From Argopecten irradians (Eukaryota > Mollusca > Bivalvia > Pectinida > Pectinidae), in the NCBI RefSeq assembly GCF_041381155.1, contig NC_091138.1, forward strand, positions 38,805,604 to 38,869,603: a stretch of DNA of 64,000 nucleotides, given 5' to 3'. Under the pieces are notes generated by a model that ran no database searches, was not told the origin of the DNA, and saw only the letters and a program-made list of their open reading frames with translations. Numbering within the stretch: position 1 is the first letter of the stretch; each line of letters starts with the position of its first letter. Shown one piece after another: positions 26,766-41,200 of the stretch. The position numbers were made by a program, and so were the translations under genes.

Positions 26766-29700
26766 ATTTGGTACAATATAGACATACATGTAGTTTCGAA
26801 AGAATACCATTATCGAATGCTTTATCCTTCTCCCCGAATCACTATAAAAATGAACGAACGTATAACCTGTCATAGCGACCACCTTCGTATAATGACCACT
26901 TGCTTTATAAGACCTCATTGTTTGGATCTAAAACACAATTAAACTCTTGTATAAATACCGTTTGACTAAAAGTTCTCTGGTTTGACTGCATTCATATTGC
27001 AATTATTGTATATGCCAAAATCGTGTACCTGAAAATTGGAAATTGGACGGAGGGGTGGGATGTGGTGGGGGGTAGGAAGTTATAAATATGATAAAAGTTC
27101 CGCGGTGGGATAGAGCACCAAGTTTGTGAAAATTGAAGCGGAAGTCATCACCATGTGTTGATTTAATTAAATCGTATTAAATGGTTTAATCTTTTGACCA
27201 CATTGCTCCCGTCTACAAGATAAGCCTAAGAAATAAATCAAGACTCCAAGAATAACTCAATTTTGATATCACAAGATTATGAAAATTTCAACCGGAAATA
27301 AATGTTAGAATAAAATGGATTGTATCTGATGGAAAGACAAACGCGTGATTATTCCCGGGCATATAGTGTTCGTTCACAACCTCTATCTGATGAAGACGAA
27401 ATGTCGAATTAACAATTCTAGGTAAACGCCTCTCTCTTTCAATAAACAGTAATGGCGCCTAGGGTTTTCTCGGCCAGGATAGCAAATCGTGACTTCGTAA
27501 AATGTAAAAGTCATCACAAACTCAAGTTTGCACGTCCCCGAATGTCTGCACGGTTCTGTAAAACTTCACACGTGCACTGCACGCTCTCTGATATACGGAT
27601 ACGGTGCATATCGTCTATCCAGCACGTGGGAAATTACGCTCTATTTTAGCACAGTTCAATATTGGAATTATAGATATATGTGGTTATTTTTTAGGTATAT
27701 AAAGTGAATTAACAAACAGCATGTCTAACCCTTGAAAGTGGCCCCGCCTGCCCGTGAACTTCCCGTGAGAGCCCCATGCATCACCCGACACCCGGCTTGC
27801 AATCAAATTAACTCGAGATTTATAACTCATTTTTTTCTGTTGAATAAATATTATTTTTGTTTACAATCTGTCTAAAAATAAATCCTGCCGTGATCTGCAG
27901 AAGTATGCAACTAGACCACGTGGTGAGTCGCGAACGTGACGCATGCGGCTGGGAACTGTGTCGTAACCTTTGAATCGGTTTGGGAGTAGGTCTCATTCAG
28001 ACGCTTGACGAAGTGACTAGTTTCTCACGATAAGTAAACGCTTGTAGGAATTGACTCCATGACACCAATCTCACAGCCACACAAATGTCATTGATGAAAT
28101 CATAGTTTAACATATCTTCTTTCAATAAATCTATAAATAGATCCTGTGACCAGTCTCGCGCACGTTTCGATCTCTCACGGTCACTAGCCGGCACACTTCT
28201 TACTAGCACGTGCTTATCTATGTCTCAGAACATTTTAGGATGATTTCCTAACCGCATAGTGATGGTTTCATTAAAACCGTATTATTCTAGAAATCGCGAA
28301 TAATATAAGTTAATTTCGCCGAATACCTTGATACTATAAAAACCAAAATGTTTATCTTTAATAAACTTAATACCAATCATGAGATAAAGCCCTTTAAGAC
28401 AATTTCAATCGCAACCCGATCTTCACTAAAACAGAATAGTAAAACATCTTAACTATCGCAATCATGAATGAGTAACAGATATGAATGTACATTGTAAAAT
28501 GCTGGATTGGATTTATTGTGGTATTTGGCAAGGAGGTATCGGTGTCATCAAAGACGGCAATCACGCCATTTTCGTCATTTTTTGCGTGAAATATTTGTAC
28601 GTGTGGTAAGTTTTGAATAAAACTTTATTCCACTTTTCCATAACAAATTAGCCACACACGTAATTTCATATCTTAAAAAAACTTTCAATGACGTTTTGTA
28701 AATTTGCAAGTGAATCAGGATTCACTATTGTAGAAATTCGAGCACCCTTTCAATTATACAAATCACGTGACTCTCTCTCTTGCAGTAAGCGAAATTAATG
28801 GTAAGATGAAAAAAAATGTGCAGCGACACAAATGCAAAGAGTTATCTTAATATGATGTCGCTTAATTTTATGGTTGAAGCTTTCATCGCCGTCGCATGGA
28901 TCAGTGGCGAGAAAAGAGACACAATTTTCTTTAAAAAACAAGATACGTATTTCTTTCTGCTTACTGTTAAGTGGCGGTGATAAAGGGACGAGCAGTAAAT
29001 CATACCAAGAAGTAGATAGTCAACAAATGCCATTAACTTTCAACAGAGCAGTGATTCCGAGATATACCATTGACGACAGGCGAGCCAGCCGTCACAGACA
29101 GCGCGCGCGGATTATCGGCCAAAACGTGCTCAGTTTTGACGTCACGCGTAAACAACGTGTCACCTCTCATTGAATAAATCGTCGGACCAGTCTCAGCACC
29201 AATTGTCACGTGCACTTGTACTCTTACACCCCCACATCATATATCAGGCCAATGTACAGGAATCATATCTCAGTCGGTGGTAGAATGTCGATGATTCTGT
29301 TACATTTGAGATTATGAAACTTGTGGTGTCGTGGTACTTTTATTGCCCTTATTTGTCATTTCATTATGACGGCACTATAAAGTCATCCTACGTATAGTTA
29401 TAACAATACTTAAATTACGCTCTATCTTAAGATGCTCTTGGTTGTTATGATGGCGTAGGATATACGTGTGTACATGTTTAAAATTAGACTTTTTCATTCA
29501 ATACCAGAGTTACTTCCCTTAGTTTCATCCCGTCAAGTGCGTTATTACATTTGTTTTACGACATTAGCTGTAATTGTCATGTCACATTCAATTACCAGAA
29601 ATGGTAGATTCAGCATGACACCAGTTGATAAAACTAATATTTATTTTTACAAAAAATGTGTCAGCTGAAACTAATGACGTTGCATTTGGGACAGCCATGA

Positions 29701-30654
29701 TCGAATGATTTCGTACCTTAACCGGCCATTTCCAAATCTTTCCGTTTTCGGGACATGACCTCGAGTTTTGCACCGTCGCCTGCTTCAGAACACTTTATTA
29801 CACTCGTCGCTTATCTTATATCAATAAACTCTCCCCAAATCCACTTAACATGGATACGACTTACGTCAGGCCCAGTTTTTCATTTTGATGCTTTTTATTT
29901 AACGTTAATTTAATGAAATCCGTATAAAACTTTCTCCTGTGTTGACTGTAAGTGAGAGCTACAGATGTTAAGTGTAGGAGCCGCGGCGAGGACTACATAT
30001 GTAAGACGATTCCAGATAGCTGTATAATGTTCAATTGTTCCGCAACACACTGCATTTCACTGTGCAACACACATTGCCAAAAGAACCTAATAAAATGAAG
30101 AGATTCGTGCTGGTCTTCTCTGTCCATTTATAAATCTTTCACTAGACCATGCTGATGGTCTGCAGGTCTTTTCTTTTGTAGAGATGATAAACTATTACAG
30201 TATGTTTCTTTTGCTTACAATTATGGTGGTTTTACGGAATATTGACCGTTCAAGACAGGTTGCAGACCGCTGAGAGAGGTAAGTAGTGGGTGGGATGAAA
30301 TATGATGCATACCCGACATTTGCCTGTAGCGGATAGATAGTCGTAACAATAATGATTAGATATGTTAAAAAAAAAAAAACATAATTTAAAAAAAAACATT
30401 TCTGCCAACAAAATGGTTTGACAGCATTGTTGATGTCCAAACGACAGCATCAATGATTTTTGAATGTCAAGAAAAAATGTATTTAAAATATGCATTAAAT
30501 TTATACATGTAGAAGATCAAGTTAGAATATTTCCTCAATTTTCAATTATATTATTAATATATAGTAAATAAAAACACAATTTCAAAGATATTTTCGATCA
30601 CATAAATTCTAAAAACATTTAGTTTTGAAAACAAAGAAGAAAGGGTTCCGAATA
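26766..30654. other. Intergenic DNA without supported genes
   Basis: Short open frames here lack codon bias, splice context or familiar motifs. One copy of CAGAGTTACTTCCCTT lies at 29505-29520. A GC-richer patch sits near 29030-29220. Confidence 0.45.
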
Positions 30655-30669
30655 TTTAAATTCACCGAA

Positions 30670-31380
30670 TATTATTTTGTCATGGGTCTTCCGTCTAATG
30701 CAAGTGTTCATGCCTTACAATTTAAACTGGTTTAGAAACTTTATCGGATAGAATAAAGAGAAGAAAACTTCAACTTTTGTATAAGATGCATAACGATCAA
30801 ACTCCAGAATATCTTTCTTCCCTACTTCCTTTTACTGTTCAACACAATGTCAGATATATCCATGTAATTAATTATAGAATTCTATATTATAGATTATAGT
30901 CAACTTCATCTTCATTTTTACCGTCAACACTTCGTAGTTGGAACTCCCTTCACAATTCTATCAGATCGTCAGCTTCCATCACCATTTTCAAAAATTCTCT
31001 GAAACCTATTAACCATATCTCTCCTCCTCCTTTCTTTGGCATCGGCGACCGCAAAATTGATATTATTCATACTAAGCTCAGGCACCAGTGTAGTTCCTTA
31101 AATTATGATTAATTAGGAGTGAACCTTGCAGAGACTCCGAGCTGTTTGTGTGGACATTTCTGTGAGAATGCTTATCATTTTTTCTTTGAGTGTGTCCTTT
31201 TTGATATAGAAAGAAACATTTTAGTTCAGAAATTAAATAATTTAAATTTGAATATTCCCTTAGATCTTGACTTACTGCTATTTAGTAGTCAAAAACTATC
31301 TTCAAATACCAATTCGGAACTATTCATATGTGTTCAACATTTTATAAAGGGCAGCAAAGCGTTTTAAGAAATTCATATTG
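30670..31380 (+). pseudogene. Decayed non-LTR retrotransposon (LINE) reverse-transcriptase C-terminus
   Basis: Translated pieces in shifted frames match the C-terminal end of CR1/jockey-like LINE polyproteins. RRKLQLLYKMHNDQTPEYLS lies near 30760-30820. A later piece reads SCLCGHFCENAYHFFFEC (31138-31191), the cysteine/histidine motif that closes such proteins. Frameshifts and stops break the frame, and no upstream polymerase domain is seen, so this is a 5'-truncated dead copy. The clade call is an inference. Confidence 0.75.
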
Positions 31381-31938
31381 TAACCATTGTGACATGCCAA
31401 ATAGAATATTTACCTTTGTTTGTTACACAGTATATGCTTTATTGAATATATACTAGTGTTGCTTGTATTATTTTGCACATTACATATATACATGTATGTA
31501 TTTTTTGTCCATCCATAACAAAAATACCCCCTCTCTCTGTCTCATTATTTGCTCAGGACTATTTTCCCCGATTTTCATTTTATTTCCGAAATACATAAAT
31601 TCATAACAACACTTACTCTGTACATATTACAAAGGCAATTGACAAAATGGCGGATGACCTTAGTTAATCAATAATAATGATTACATGTAAGCTATATTTG
31701 CGTATGTCTTATATCTATTTTCCTGATACAGATTGTCTACTACATGCTTTAGGTATATTATGAATTCACTGGTATATGGACTATACATTGGACAGTAACA
31801 CATAACAATTTGTAAATCAAGTGGTAGTCTGTCTGTTTGAACCTCAACTCCATCTTCGTATATTTGTAACTAATAATTATAAGCATTCTTCACTATTAGA
31901 TAATGGCGAAATGTAGTTGAATATATTCCTTTCTACCG

Positions 31939-32020
31939 ATTACATTTTCTTGTATTGATATGTATATATGTGTGTGTAATTACATTTTCTTGTATTGATA
32001 TGTATATATGTGTGTGTAAC
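31939..32020. repeat. Exact 40-nt tandem duplication
   Basis: The block ATTACATTTTCTTGTATTGA... ending TATGTGTGTGTAA occurs twice in direct succession without a mismatch, indicating a recent duplication. Confidence 0.9.
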
Positions 32021-32094
32021 GCGTGTATGTTTCTTTATCTATCAATTTATTGTTCTCTGTGAACTCTTCAATATTGGAGGGAATAAAGGAAATA

Positions 32095-32283
32095 ATAATC
32101 CTGTCATAGTAAAATTGAGAGTGAATTCGTGATCCGAATTTTGGTCCCATTCTTGCTGCAAATTTTGCTGAATATCTTTTCATTATTCATAAAAAGAAGA
32201 TATTCAGTACAATTTGTAGTAAGAATATGGCCAAAATGCGAGTCCCAAATTTACTTAGCAATTCTACTTTGACAGGATAATTT
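32095..32283. repeat. Fold-back element with ~85-nt arms
   Basis: The left arm starts ATCCTGTCATAGTAAAATT and the right arm ends AATTCTACTTTGACAGGAT. The inner pair GAATATCTTTT / AAGAAGATATTC surrounds a short loop near 32185. Non-coding MITE-like hairpin. Confidence 0.75.
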
Positions 32284-32586
32284 CTCTGGAAAAATAATCT
32301 CTTTAATCACCTACTGGTCGTAGATACGAAGCTTTCCGGGAGGCCGTGACACGGCGGAAATGACCACTTGCTACTGATGGACGTAAATATAAATGAACTA
32401 AACCAAAGACTAAGACTGATCGGTTGTTGATTAGATTTTCTCAGCAGAATTATAAAACTAGATTATCTTCTCATAGTTTGAAAATTAATTGCGACTTGTC
32501 GCAAAGGCTAAAGTTATGAAGCCATTTGAATAGAGCGACAGATGTAACCATAATACTTCAACTGTAATTTATTATCCAATTTCCAC

Positions 32587-32920
32587 TTACCACTACCTTT
32601 CTGAAACGTCCTTTTTTAAATGGGAATGTAAAACGAGATTAGCAATCTTGTAAAGTCGTGAAAGTTATTTATTAGCTTACCGTTAATATTATACGTATCA
32701 TCACCTTTTGAACAAATATAATGAAAATAAATTGAATGTTAATTTTCAAAACACAGGTCTTTAAATGTTTCCTGTCGTCGTTCAAATTGCAGCGCAGGCA
32801 AAACAGCAAATATATCTTCACTATTATCATTCACTATTATCATAGATTACGTATGTGTTGGTGTTGTAACCTCATCTAAGACAATCAGTATAAATTTGCT
32901 TATGTTATTAATAGCCTTTG
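32587..32920 (-). mobile_element. piggyBac-like MITE C, copy 2 (decayed)
   Basis: Aligns with the reverse complement of 24667-25082. Shared strings include ACTACCTTTC, GGAATGTAAAACGAGAT, TGTTAATTTTCA, GGCAAAACAGC and GTGTTGTAACCTCATCT. The terminal TTAA boxes are lost. Confidence 0.65.
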
Positions 32921-34815
32921 GTGCATGCGCAATCAGTACTTCATTCCATACAGAATATAGTGCCACAGAATGTTTTTGGGATGCAATTTTTCATATTTTT
33001 AACTTGAAGTAAAATTAGAAGCTCAAACTTTTCAATGGTGTTAATTGTGTAAAGTAAGTAACTTTTGTAACTGAAGAAAAATACTGCTCGTCTGCTCCTG
33101 TTTTTGATAGAGAAAAAATAACATTTGTTTGCGGTGGAGCATCTTTAAAAATTATAGAAAATACTTGTCATTTAATCCATTTAACACCAGTGTATGATTT
33201 TTAATATCAATTTGAGGAAAATAATTTTCTTCAAATTTCTCTGTCAAGAGCAGCCGGAGTACAATAGCAGCATTTACTGAAGTCTAGCATTAACATTAAA
33301 GTGAAACTAAGATAGTATATGTCTATAAAAATATTAAACCAAATGATATTTATAATACATCTTAATACCACGTCAATACAATTAACAAAAAAAAAAAAAA
33401 AAAACTCTAATTAAAAACTCTAACATGTAACATACATACTCCTTTTCAAACTGTCTCCCATTTTTAAATTTGAATTTAAGTGAAAGTTTTAAATTTGAAA
33501 AAAAAAATCGTTTTTGTGGTCTGATCAACTAATATGAAGCCAATGCATGGGTCCTCTAACAATATTGCGTATTCTCTATACGTTCCTGGACATGTTTGTT
33601 TTGAAGTATTTCCTGACCTTGATTTGGTACTTTGAATTGATTGAACAATTATTTGATTAATTAACATTGTTTCATTTGTTTCTGATGTAATATTATACAG
33701 CAATAGAAATAAATACAAGTTTTTAAACTTGTGTATTATTAATTTATTTCTCATTCAATTTAGAAAAAAAATACAATAAATTACAAATGTAGATGAAAAA
33801 AAGGGATTTTGCAAATCAGAAGAAGCCATGAAAATGAAAAAAATGACAGCCGGGTAGATATAGAAATATTTTAGAAATATTTGTTTATCTATTTTTCGTT
33901 AACTCCCTCCTAACTTATCCAATATAGTATGATGACTTTCTTGATGACGTTTGACACCGTACACACAAATGTAAAAAATGGTGTTATGTGGAGGGGGTCA
34001 AGGGCTACAGGTAAAATGGTTTATTTTTTGACAAACCTACTAAAACAAGTCATGGAGTGAAATCATTTTCTAACTTTCAGCAAATCTATAACTTATTTTT
34101 ACATATATCACATTTCTAATTCGGCCGATTCCTAATGGGAAGTTTTTACTAAAGGTCAATTTCGATCGAGTGGAGTTAGTTAAAATAAACTACAATGTTA
34201 TTAAATGTTTGTATGATCGAGAGTGTGTAGATTTATATCCTAAGTATTATATAATTAATTTTACTGTTTATTCCATACCGTACACTTATCCAGGGTTTAT
34301 TCTATCTTTTGACGGATTATAGGTCATATAGACATAACCCACTGTATGAAAAATGTAACTATAGAAACATCTACAAAAATACTGTAATGATAAAAAGTAA
34401 AACGTTGATCTCTCTACATTATTTTAAGTCAATCTTTGAATTTGAGTTAGAAATTATCTATAAAGTTCGGTTTGCATATTATTGTATCTTGGTAACTGGT
34501 AACACGATAAAGTAATAGACGTGGTGTTTCGTTTAAACCTTTAACAATACGAGGGCATTTGCAGTTCATTGTTGTCCCATCAACCGTAACTTAAATAGTG
34601 TTAATTAACTGGTAAACTCTTTCAGTATATTAGTCTACTTCCACTTATAAATTTACTTTGGGGAAAGTATAAAACATGTTACAACTTAATAGTTAAATTT
34701 GAAAATGGATGTCTTGTTTCCTTGAAAAATTGTGATAGCTTGGTGATTCCATCACCGTAGCACAAATTTGCCATGTAAAGAAGACAGCATAACTAAACGA
34801 CCATATACGCTTGAA
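32921..34815. other. AT-rich DNA without supported features
   Basis: Includes an A-run near 33390-33405. No gene or recognisable element. Confidence 0.45.
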
Positions 34816-34819
34816 CTGA

Positions 34820-35600
34820 AGCTGGTTGAGTTTTTTGCATGGTCCATCGTCACTCTTTGCGTTGACCGTTTTCGATCTTCGTATCGCCCTTCTGCGCGCC
34901 TTCACGTCTGTATTGCCACTCTTCACTTGCCATACTGAATCACTTTACATAAAAAGGTGTCATCCTTTGTGCTGTGCATCATGTATTTTCGATATTTGTA
35001 TATTATATTGTCCGCTCTTGTGCGGCTCATAGTTGGTCAAATGCGTCATTCTTACCATTGCCGTTCTTGACACGCTACATCGTCATTGTTGGCAATACCA
35101 ATTACTGCTCTTCACTGTATTGTCACTCTTGGCATTAAACTCTACTAGTCTGCATACATTACATTGTTACTCTATGTATTGAGCATTGTCGGTAGTTATT
35201 TAATAGCTAGCTGCTCTTTGTATTGGCCATTGCTGCTTTTTACCGTTCTTGGCAATTGATATTGTTCCTCTTTGAATGTTGTTTTGTCGACCTTGGCAAT
35301 ACGTATTGCCGCTCTTCAGATGTGCCATTGACCATCGATATTCTTCCTTTTTGTGGTATTGCTGCTCTTGACATTAAGAATCGTTGCTCTTTGAATGTTT
35401 GATCGCCGCTCTTGGTATTGGGTATAGTTGCTCTTTGAATGCTGTTTTGACTATTTTGGTAATGGGTATTGCCGCTCTATTGCAGTTTGGCGTTTCTTCC
35501 ACTTTTGTATTGCAGCAATTGGCAGTGAGCATTGTCTTCAATTGTTGTGTTGTGTGTCGTAGCTCTTGTAATATCGCATCGATGCCCTGTGCGTGGCTTT
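34820..35600. repeat. Degenerate tandem repeat, GCTCTT/TATTG-rich
   Basis: A loosely repeated motif close to GCTCTTGGTATTGGGTATTG or TTGCTCTTTGAATG recurs through the stretch with variable spacing (for example 35285-35480). Old minisatellite; the open frames in it are by-products. Confidence 0.6.
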
Positions 35601-37039
35601 AGTGCAATTTTGGAAAACCCAAATTATTAAAATATCGCTTAATGAATGTAAACCATATCTCGAATCGTGGAAAACCCAAACAATTACAAATTTTCGCTAG
35701 ACTTATATATTTATTGCGCATTACGAATGATACAATTTCACCAGATGTAAATTTCATTAACCTATCGATATGTTAAACTGACTACTGGCTGGGCGTAGTC
35801 CCCCATACACGTTACCAAGACACCAGGAGACAGACGGGATCGGGTCTTGTAATTTCGCCAAAGTTGGATACCTTATCAGGTAGGGAAAGTAACTACTGAC
35901 AAACATGTCGTCTGCGTGATGTGTACGTAACGCACACAGTGGTATGGCGATATTAGATTCTACAGAAAATCTTTGTAAATTGGATGGCGTGTTTCGGAAT
36001 GCATTTATCTAACTATTGGCAATGAGTTTTGAGTGTAACTGATTATGTTGGGTCTTTTTTTTACGTATGTAGCTAAAGATTTGACATGCTCTTCAAACTC
36101 GCGTGAGCATAAAAACAGAAATAATTTAACATTCAAGAAAAAAATCCTGTCCACTGATTCTCATATATAGGGAGTTGACAAATGTCGATTTGCCTCCTCA
36201 CGGTTCGTATAACTATCGGGGCAATTATGGTGATAAAGTTCGTAGATACGTGATAATAAACAGCGTAAGTGGCTATAACCCTGGTCCCGAGTCTGACATA
36301 GCAACCACGCCCGCCCCGGTAAGTGTCGCCCCCCACCAGACATACGGGGCCGTCGGGAACGTCGTACCACCGACATCGGCCGGCCCGCATGCGTGTCGGC
36401 CTAATCACCACTGATCGCCGTGACTACGAACAGCCACACACCAGGGGGCGCTGATAAAAGTCGAGCTCCAATCAAATGCATAATTAGCAGCATAAACCAA
36501 TTTAAGGTATTAATTTTTATTTAATGTACATACAGACTGCATCCATGAAAGTTATTGCATAATAAATGTTGTTACGATTTTAACATGACGTATCTCAAAA
36601 TCTAACTCTACTCGTCGTTGACCCCGGCGCCATCAGAAAAACTATAATCTCAAGTCCCATATACAGACATTTTGGAATTAGAATGAACTAAAATTCTATA
36701 GGTCTCCCCAGCGGCCGTGCAGGGCGAACATCGATATGAGATGATTGTAATTATGGCGACATGTTACATTGCTCGTTCGTTGTTGCTGGAGGTCAGAGGT
36801 CAAGCCGTCTCCTCTGTACCTGATGAATGCATCCACTAAACGACTAATTACGGAACACATAAGGTGCCGTTTGATTTAGGAAACAATTACAATTTGTTAC
36901 AGAGTAATTGAGAAGGCATGTTTTTGGTTAAAAGAAAGTCCCCTACTGAGTGTTTGTCGTGAGTTCGGTAATGTACGATACGCAAGAAGGTTGGGAGACA
37001 TGTCCCCTTACTAAACTTAGTGATTAGAAATATAAAGAT
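35601..37039. other. Intergenic DNA with one exon-like segment
   Basis: Mostly featureless. 36171-36264 is open, preceded by TATATAG and followed by the consensus donor GTAAGTGG, with GC-rich DNA after it (36290-36420). No family recognised, so it is not called as an exon. Confidence 0.3.
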
Positions 37040-37325
37040 GCTCCAATGTGCTGTGAATGGTAGTAGAAGCAGAGGAAAGTCGGGTAGTGGGGACACGGGA
37101 TAGTCGGGTAGAGGGACAGGGTATAGTTGGGTAGTAGGGACACGGGAAAGTCGGGTAGTGGGGACACGGGATAGTCGGGTAGAGGGACAGGGTATAGTTG
37201 GGTAGTAGGGACACGGGGTAGCCGGGTAGTAGGGACACAAAATAGTCGAGTAGAGGGGTCATGGGCAAGTCGGGTAGTAGGAACAGATGATAGTCGGATA
37301 GTAGGGACACGGGATAGTTTGGTAA
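37040..37325. repeat. Minisatellite, GGGTAGTAGGGACACGGGAT type
   Basis: About a dozen variant copies of a ~20-nt unit alternating GTCGGGTAGTGGGGACACGG and GTCGGGTAGAGGGACAGGGT. The proline/arginine-rich open frames on the minus strand follow from the repeat. Confidence 0.85.
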
Positions 37326-38097
37326 TTTTTTAAGCTATGTACAGGATACTGCGGAAACCAAGGGAAGTAACCCTAAAACTCATAAAGGGAAACAACTGTG
37401 TTTATCGCCAAGCCGACCTATCATTTCACGGTAGATAGACAGTTAACGGTAGATAGACAGTTAACCTTTGCCCATTATATGGCTTTTTGAGGTGATGGAC
37501 GAAATTTCACGCCTGGTGGTCCAGATGATTGAGCACTACCCCGTTATTTACGGACATGATATCGGGTGACGGGTACTGCTCGCGAGCTAGAGACCGCATG
37601 GACCTCCATGCTACCGTGAAATGAACACTAGTTGCCATGGCTACCAGTCCAGTACACATTAAGCTGGTCAATGAACCTTGTAACGACAAAACAATGATTT
37701 ATAGTATAATTGTGGGGATGTATGTTAACAACTGAGGTTACGCTTACATCGCTCGTTAGGTATCCCTCGCATTTTACCACAAAGATACTGAGTACTCCGA
37801 AAGAAGAACCATTTTCTACACATTTGACCAATTCAGTCCTGATAAAAACTCTTCTAGTAAAACGTCAACGTCACTTCTCCCTCACAGACACTCAATGTTA
37901 ATTCATCAGAGTTACTTCCCTTCGTTTGGCTCCATTAGCATTCCAGACTATGGACCGAGAATGTCATAATCTAATTATATTTATAATTATCCTCAGTGTA
38001 AAATAATATACACATTTTCCCATAAACGCTTGACGGTCTTTCGGAAACTATTGTCCAATTTAAAGTGCTATCTCAATGAAGCATACCGCCAATGTAC

Positions 38098-38225
38098 AAT
38101 GTAGAATATGATTTTTACCGATATTTGATCTAGACCCATAAAACATCTAAAATGGACTATGGACATTCTGGTGGGTCTATAATTATATAAAATGTAACTA
38201 ATTCTTGGATTCCTGTGAATATGGC
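38098..38225 (+). repeat. Family D palindromic element, right-half fragment
   Basis: GTAGAATATGATTTTTACCG, TCTAGACCCATAAAACATCT, ATTCTGGTGGGTCTATAATT and GTAACTAATTCTTGGATTCC follow the right arm of the 4088-4361 copy in order. Confidence 0.7.
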
Positions 38226-41200
38226 CGGATGTGGCGTACTGTCCCCTATCTCTGATGGTATGCTCAGGGGCCCTAGGAGCGAACGCTCAACTCGAGTCCA
38301 AAAGTTAGTTGGTGTCAAGGGAGACGTTAGGAAGGAAAATGAGAAAATGTATCCTAAATTTAGTCGCCATTTGTAATCATACAAGGTATGGAAAGTAAGT
38401 ACAATTCTAACGTCCAACCTGCAAGAAGTGGAAAGTAGTATGATGAAAGGCGACCAAATGTGGAACTCTAAATAGAGCAGTTAAAATTTTAAACTATTAT
38501 GGATTTATCACTGGAAAGTTTAAATTCAACTAATTCAAGAAAGGAATTTTGACATAAATACAACAGTTTTAATAAGTTGTCTACCGCTGAAACATGTGAC
38601 AAATACATATTTTTCATCTAATTTATTCAAATATGTTATCTATGATACTTCTGTGTGTACATGTAATATTGTAAGATATATTCAGTATATCTATATATCA
38701 TATATAAGCTATCTTTAAGTGTTATCTGAAATAGATATATAAGTGCCTATTATAGATAAGAATGCTATGGCACTAAACATTTAATATCTTAGATGTACTT
38801 GTAAGTCTGTGTATCTGTGTAGCCGTGACACTAACTGAAATATAAATATCATGTACATTATATATAATTTTCCAAAAGATAAATACATGAATGTAGGGAA
38901 CAAATCTACCTTTATAAATCACGAAATCTAAATATATTATTTACTTAGAGGTACATATTATGTGTATCTACCTGTATAAATCACAAGAACTACATATATG
39001 TACTTAATTAAATGTATATATTGTGTGTATTCATAAAACACTATTTTTTCCGTGTCATGTGATAGAAACACTTTAATCAAAACAAACGTAATTAATTGTC
39101 ACACATATACAGACAAAACAATACACCTGAGATTACCTGTGACTCAGTATACAATAACAGGTGAGATATACGTACTGCAGAATCGCGCTGATTGGTCACT
39201 ATCTTCCTCATTTACATGTATGCGGAACAGGAACAATTCAGTTTTTGCGCCTCACATAAAAAAATAGGTCGTGTGACGTAATTGATTCTGTTTCGTGTTG
39301 ATTAGTTTTGATCTGTTTGTTATGATAAATCATATCGGAGATAGATCGACAAATTACATGTGTGTAACTCCCATCTTGTATTGTAGACAATTGTGAGGTT
39401 TTAGTATGTAACGCAAAGAAACTAAAAAACAAATCTTGATCAGGAGGTACAAATGTATAGCTAAAATGGACTCTATAGGCCACAATTTAACAGTTTTCAT
39501 TTTTTTTAAATTGTATTGTAGACGATGGTGAGATTTTATAGTAAACACAGAAACTAAAACAAATGTTGATATGGAGGACTAGTTTTCCACTAAGCCCACA
39601 AATTAAAAGATCCTGTGTCCATTATAAATAAATAACTCAATTATGATCAAGAACAAGAAACGAGTTTTACTTTTTATCTACTTTTCTTCCTCTCCTTTTC
39701 TTCACCTTCTTTTTCTAACTTAAATCCGTTGATTTCACTTCCTAGAAATCATGATAAAGTATGCGTTACATAGTTTAATGCGAGAGAAAATGAAAATGCG
39801 TTACTTACACACAAAGTTGAGGTACAAAATCTAGCCCGTTAAGTTATGATCGTTTTCATGGTAACTTAATACTATATGTTCTTATTCCTTTTTATTAATT
39901 CTTATTTCTATTCACAAAGCATGTACATAATTCACAGGCAATTTAATAAATTTGAATGTATATATTATCCAGATTAAAAAAAAGATAAAGCACGCACATG
40001 TTTAAAACTGTAACGTATCTGCCGATTTTTTTTTTTTTTTGTATCATTGATGCAATATCTTTAATATTCAAATAGAATGTATCAGATATACTCCGATTTA
40101 TTTTCAAGTTCACTGTGTTATAACCGACAAATAATACATCTTCACCTGTTTCCATTGTAAAATACAGTATTATTACTGTGGCATCACAGTTCTCCAGCGT
40201 GGAGTTCCTGAGGGTGCTGTCCTCGAGCCACCCGGCCATCTTCTTGTAATGATCATGCGTATCAAATGATACAATTGACATTTTTTAATCAAACCTCTTA
40301 TTTGATATAGAAATTAAAAGTTAAATATTAAAAATTAAAAGACCATCGATTCGTTGACTCCATTTATTTTCTTGAAAACTACGCCCTTGGTTATTGCTTA
40401 CACGAAAAATATTTTATGTAAATAAATCATTCGTAATACAAATCATAATACACGTACATACAGTGCCATTTTATATACTTCATCAGCAAAAAATGTCCTT
40501 TAACTTATACTGTCCATACAAGTTGAATCTACCAAAGATTAGTTGCATGCTATGTAAGGTGCTCTCGTTGTTCAAATGTTCTTAGCTCAAATGTTCTTAG
40601 CTCTCGGGCATTTTAGCTTTGCTTGAAGGCTTGAATGACCGTGGAAGTTAACAAACCTGTGTACAATACGTTATCATTATTCAGGCACTATATCATTGTC
40701 TTATTAATTAGCAGCCTCTTATTAACATAGATCAACATTAAATAAGTCCAGGATAATCTAAATTACACGCTCCTATATCGTATTTCACCACTATCCAAAG
40801 AACTAACAGATGTCAAAATTGAACTCCAATTATGTGTGAAAAGCATAGCTAAACAAGTCCACTGTAAAAATATAGAATGGAGTTCTTTAACAAACTGCAT
40901 GTAAACGTTTCTTCTAGAGTAACAAGAAAATGTAAAGAGTCTGTCTAGTGCTTGGAGTAAATATTGATTTCCATCTATTAGAGTTACTTCCCTTCCGAAG
41001 GGAAGTAACTCTGATAAATCAAGTGTCATAGGTTTCCACAGAGAGAGCTCATTATATATGTGGCAGAAACAATATCATATGCAGCATACATGCGTTTTTG
41101 ATTCTAGGAAAACCTATAGCAAAGGAGCTTTTTCTTTAATAAAAATAGGTCATGGTATTTAGATGAAAATTCAGAGAAAAAGATCAATCCATATACTTTT

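Noticed and set aside
36887..37310. Proline/arginine-rich frames on the minus strand
   Set aside because: They are translations of the 20-nt minisatellite.
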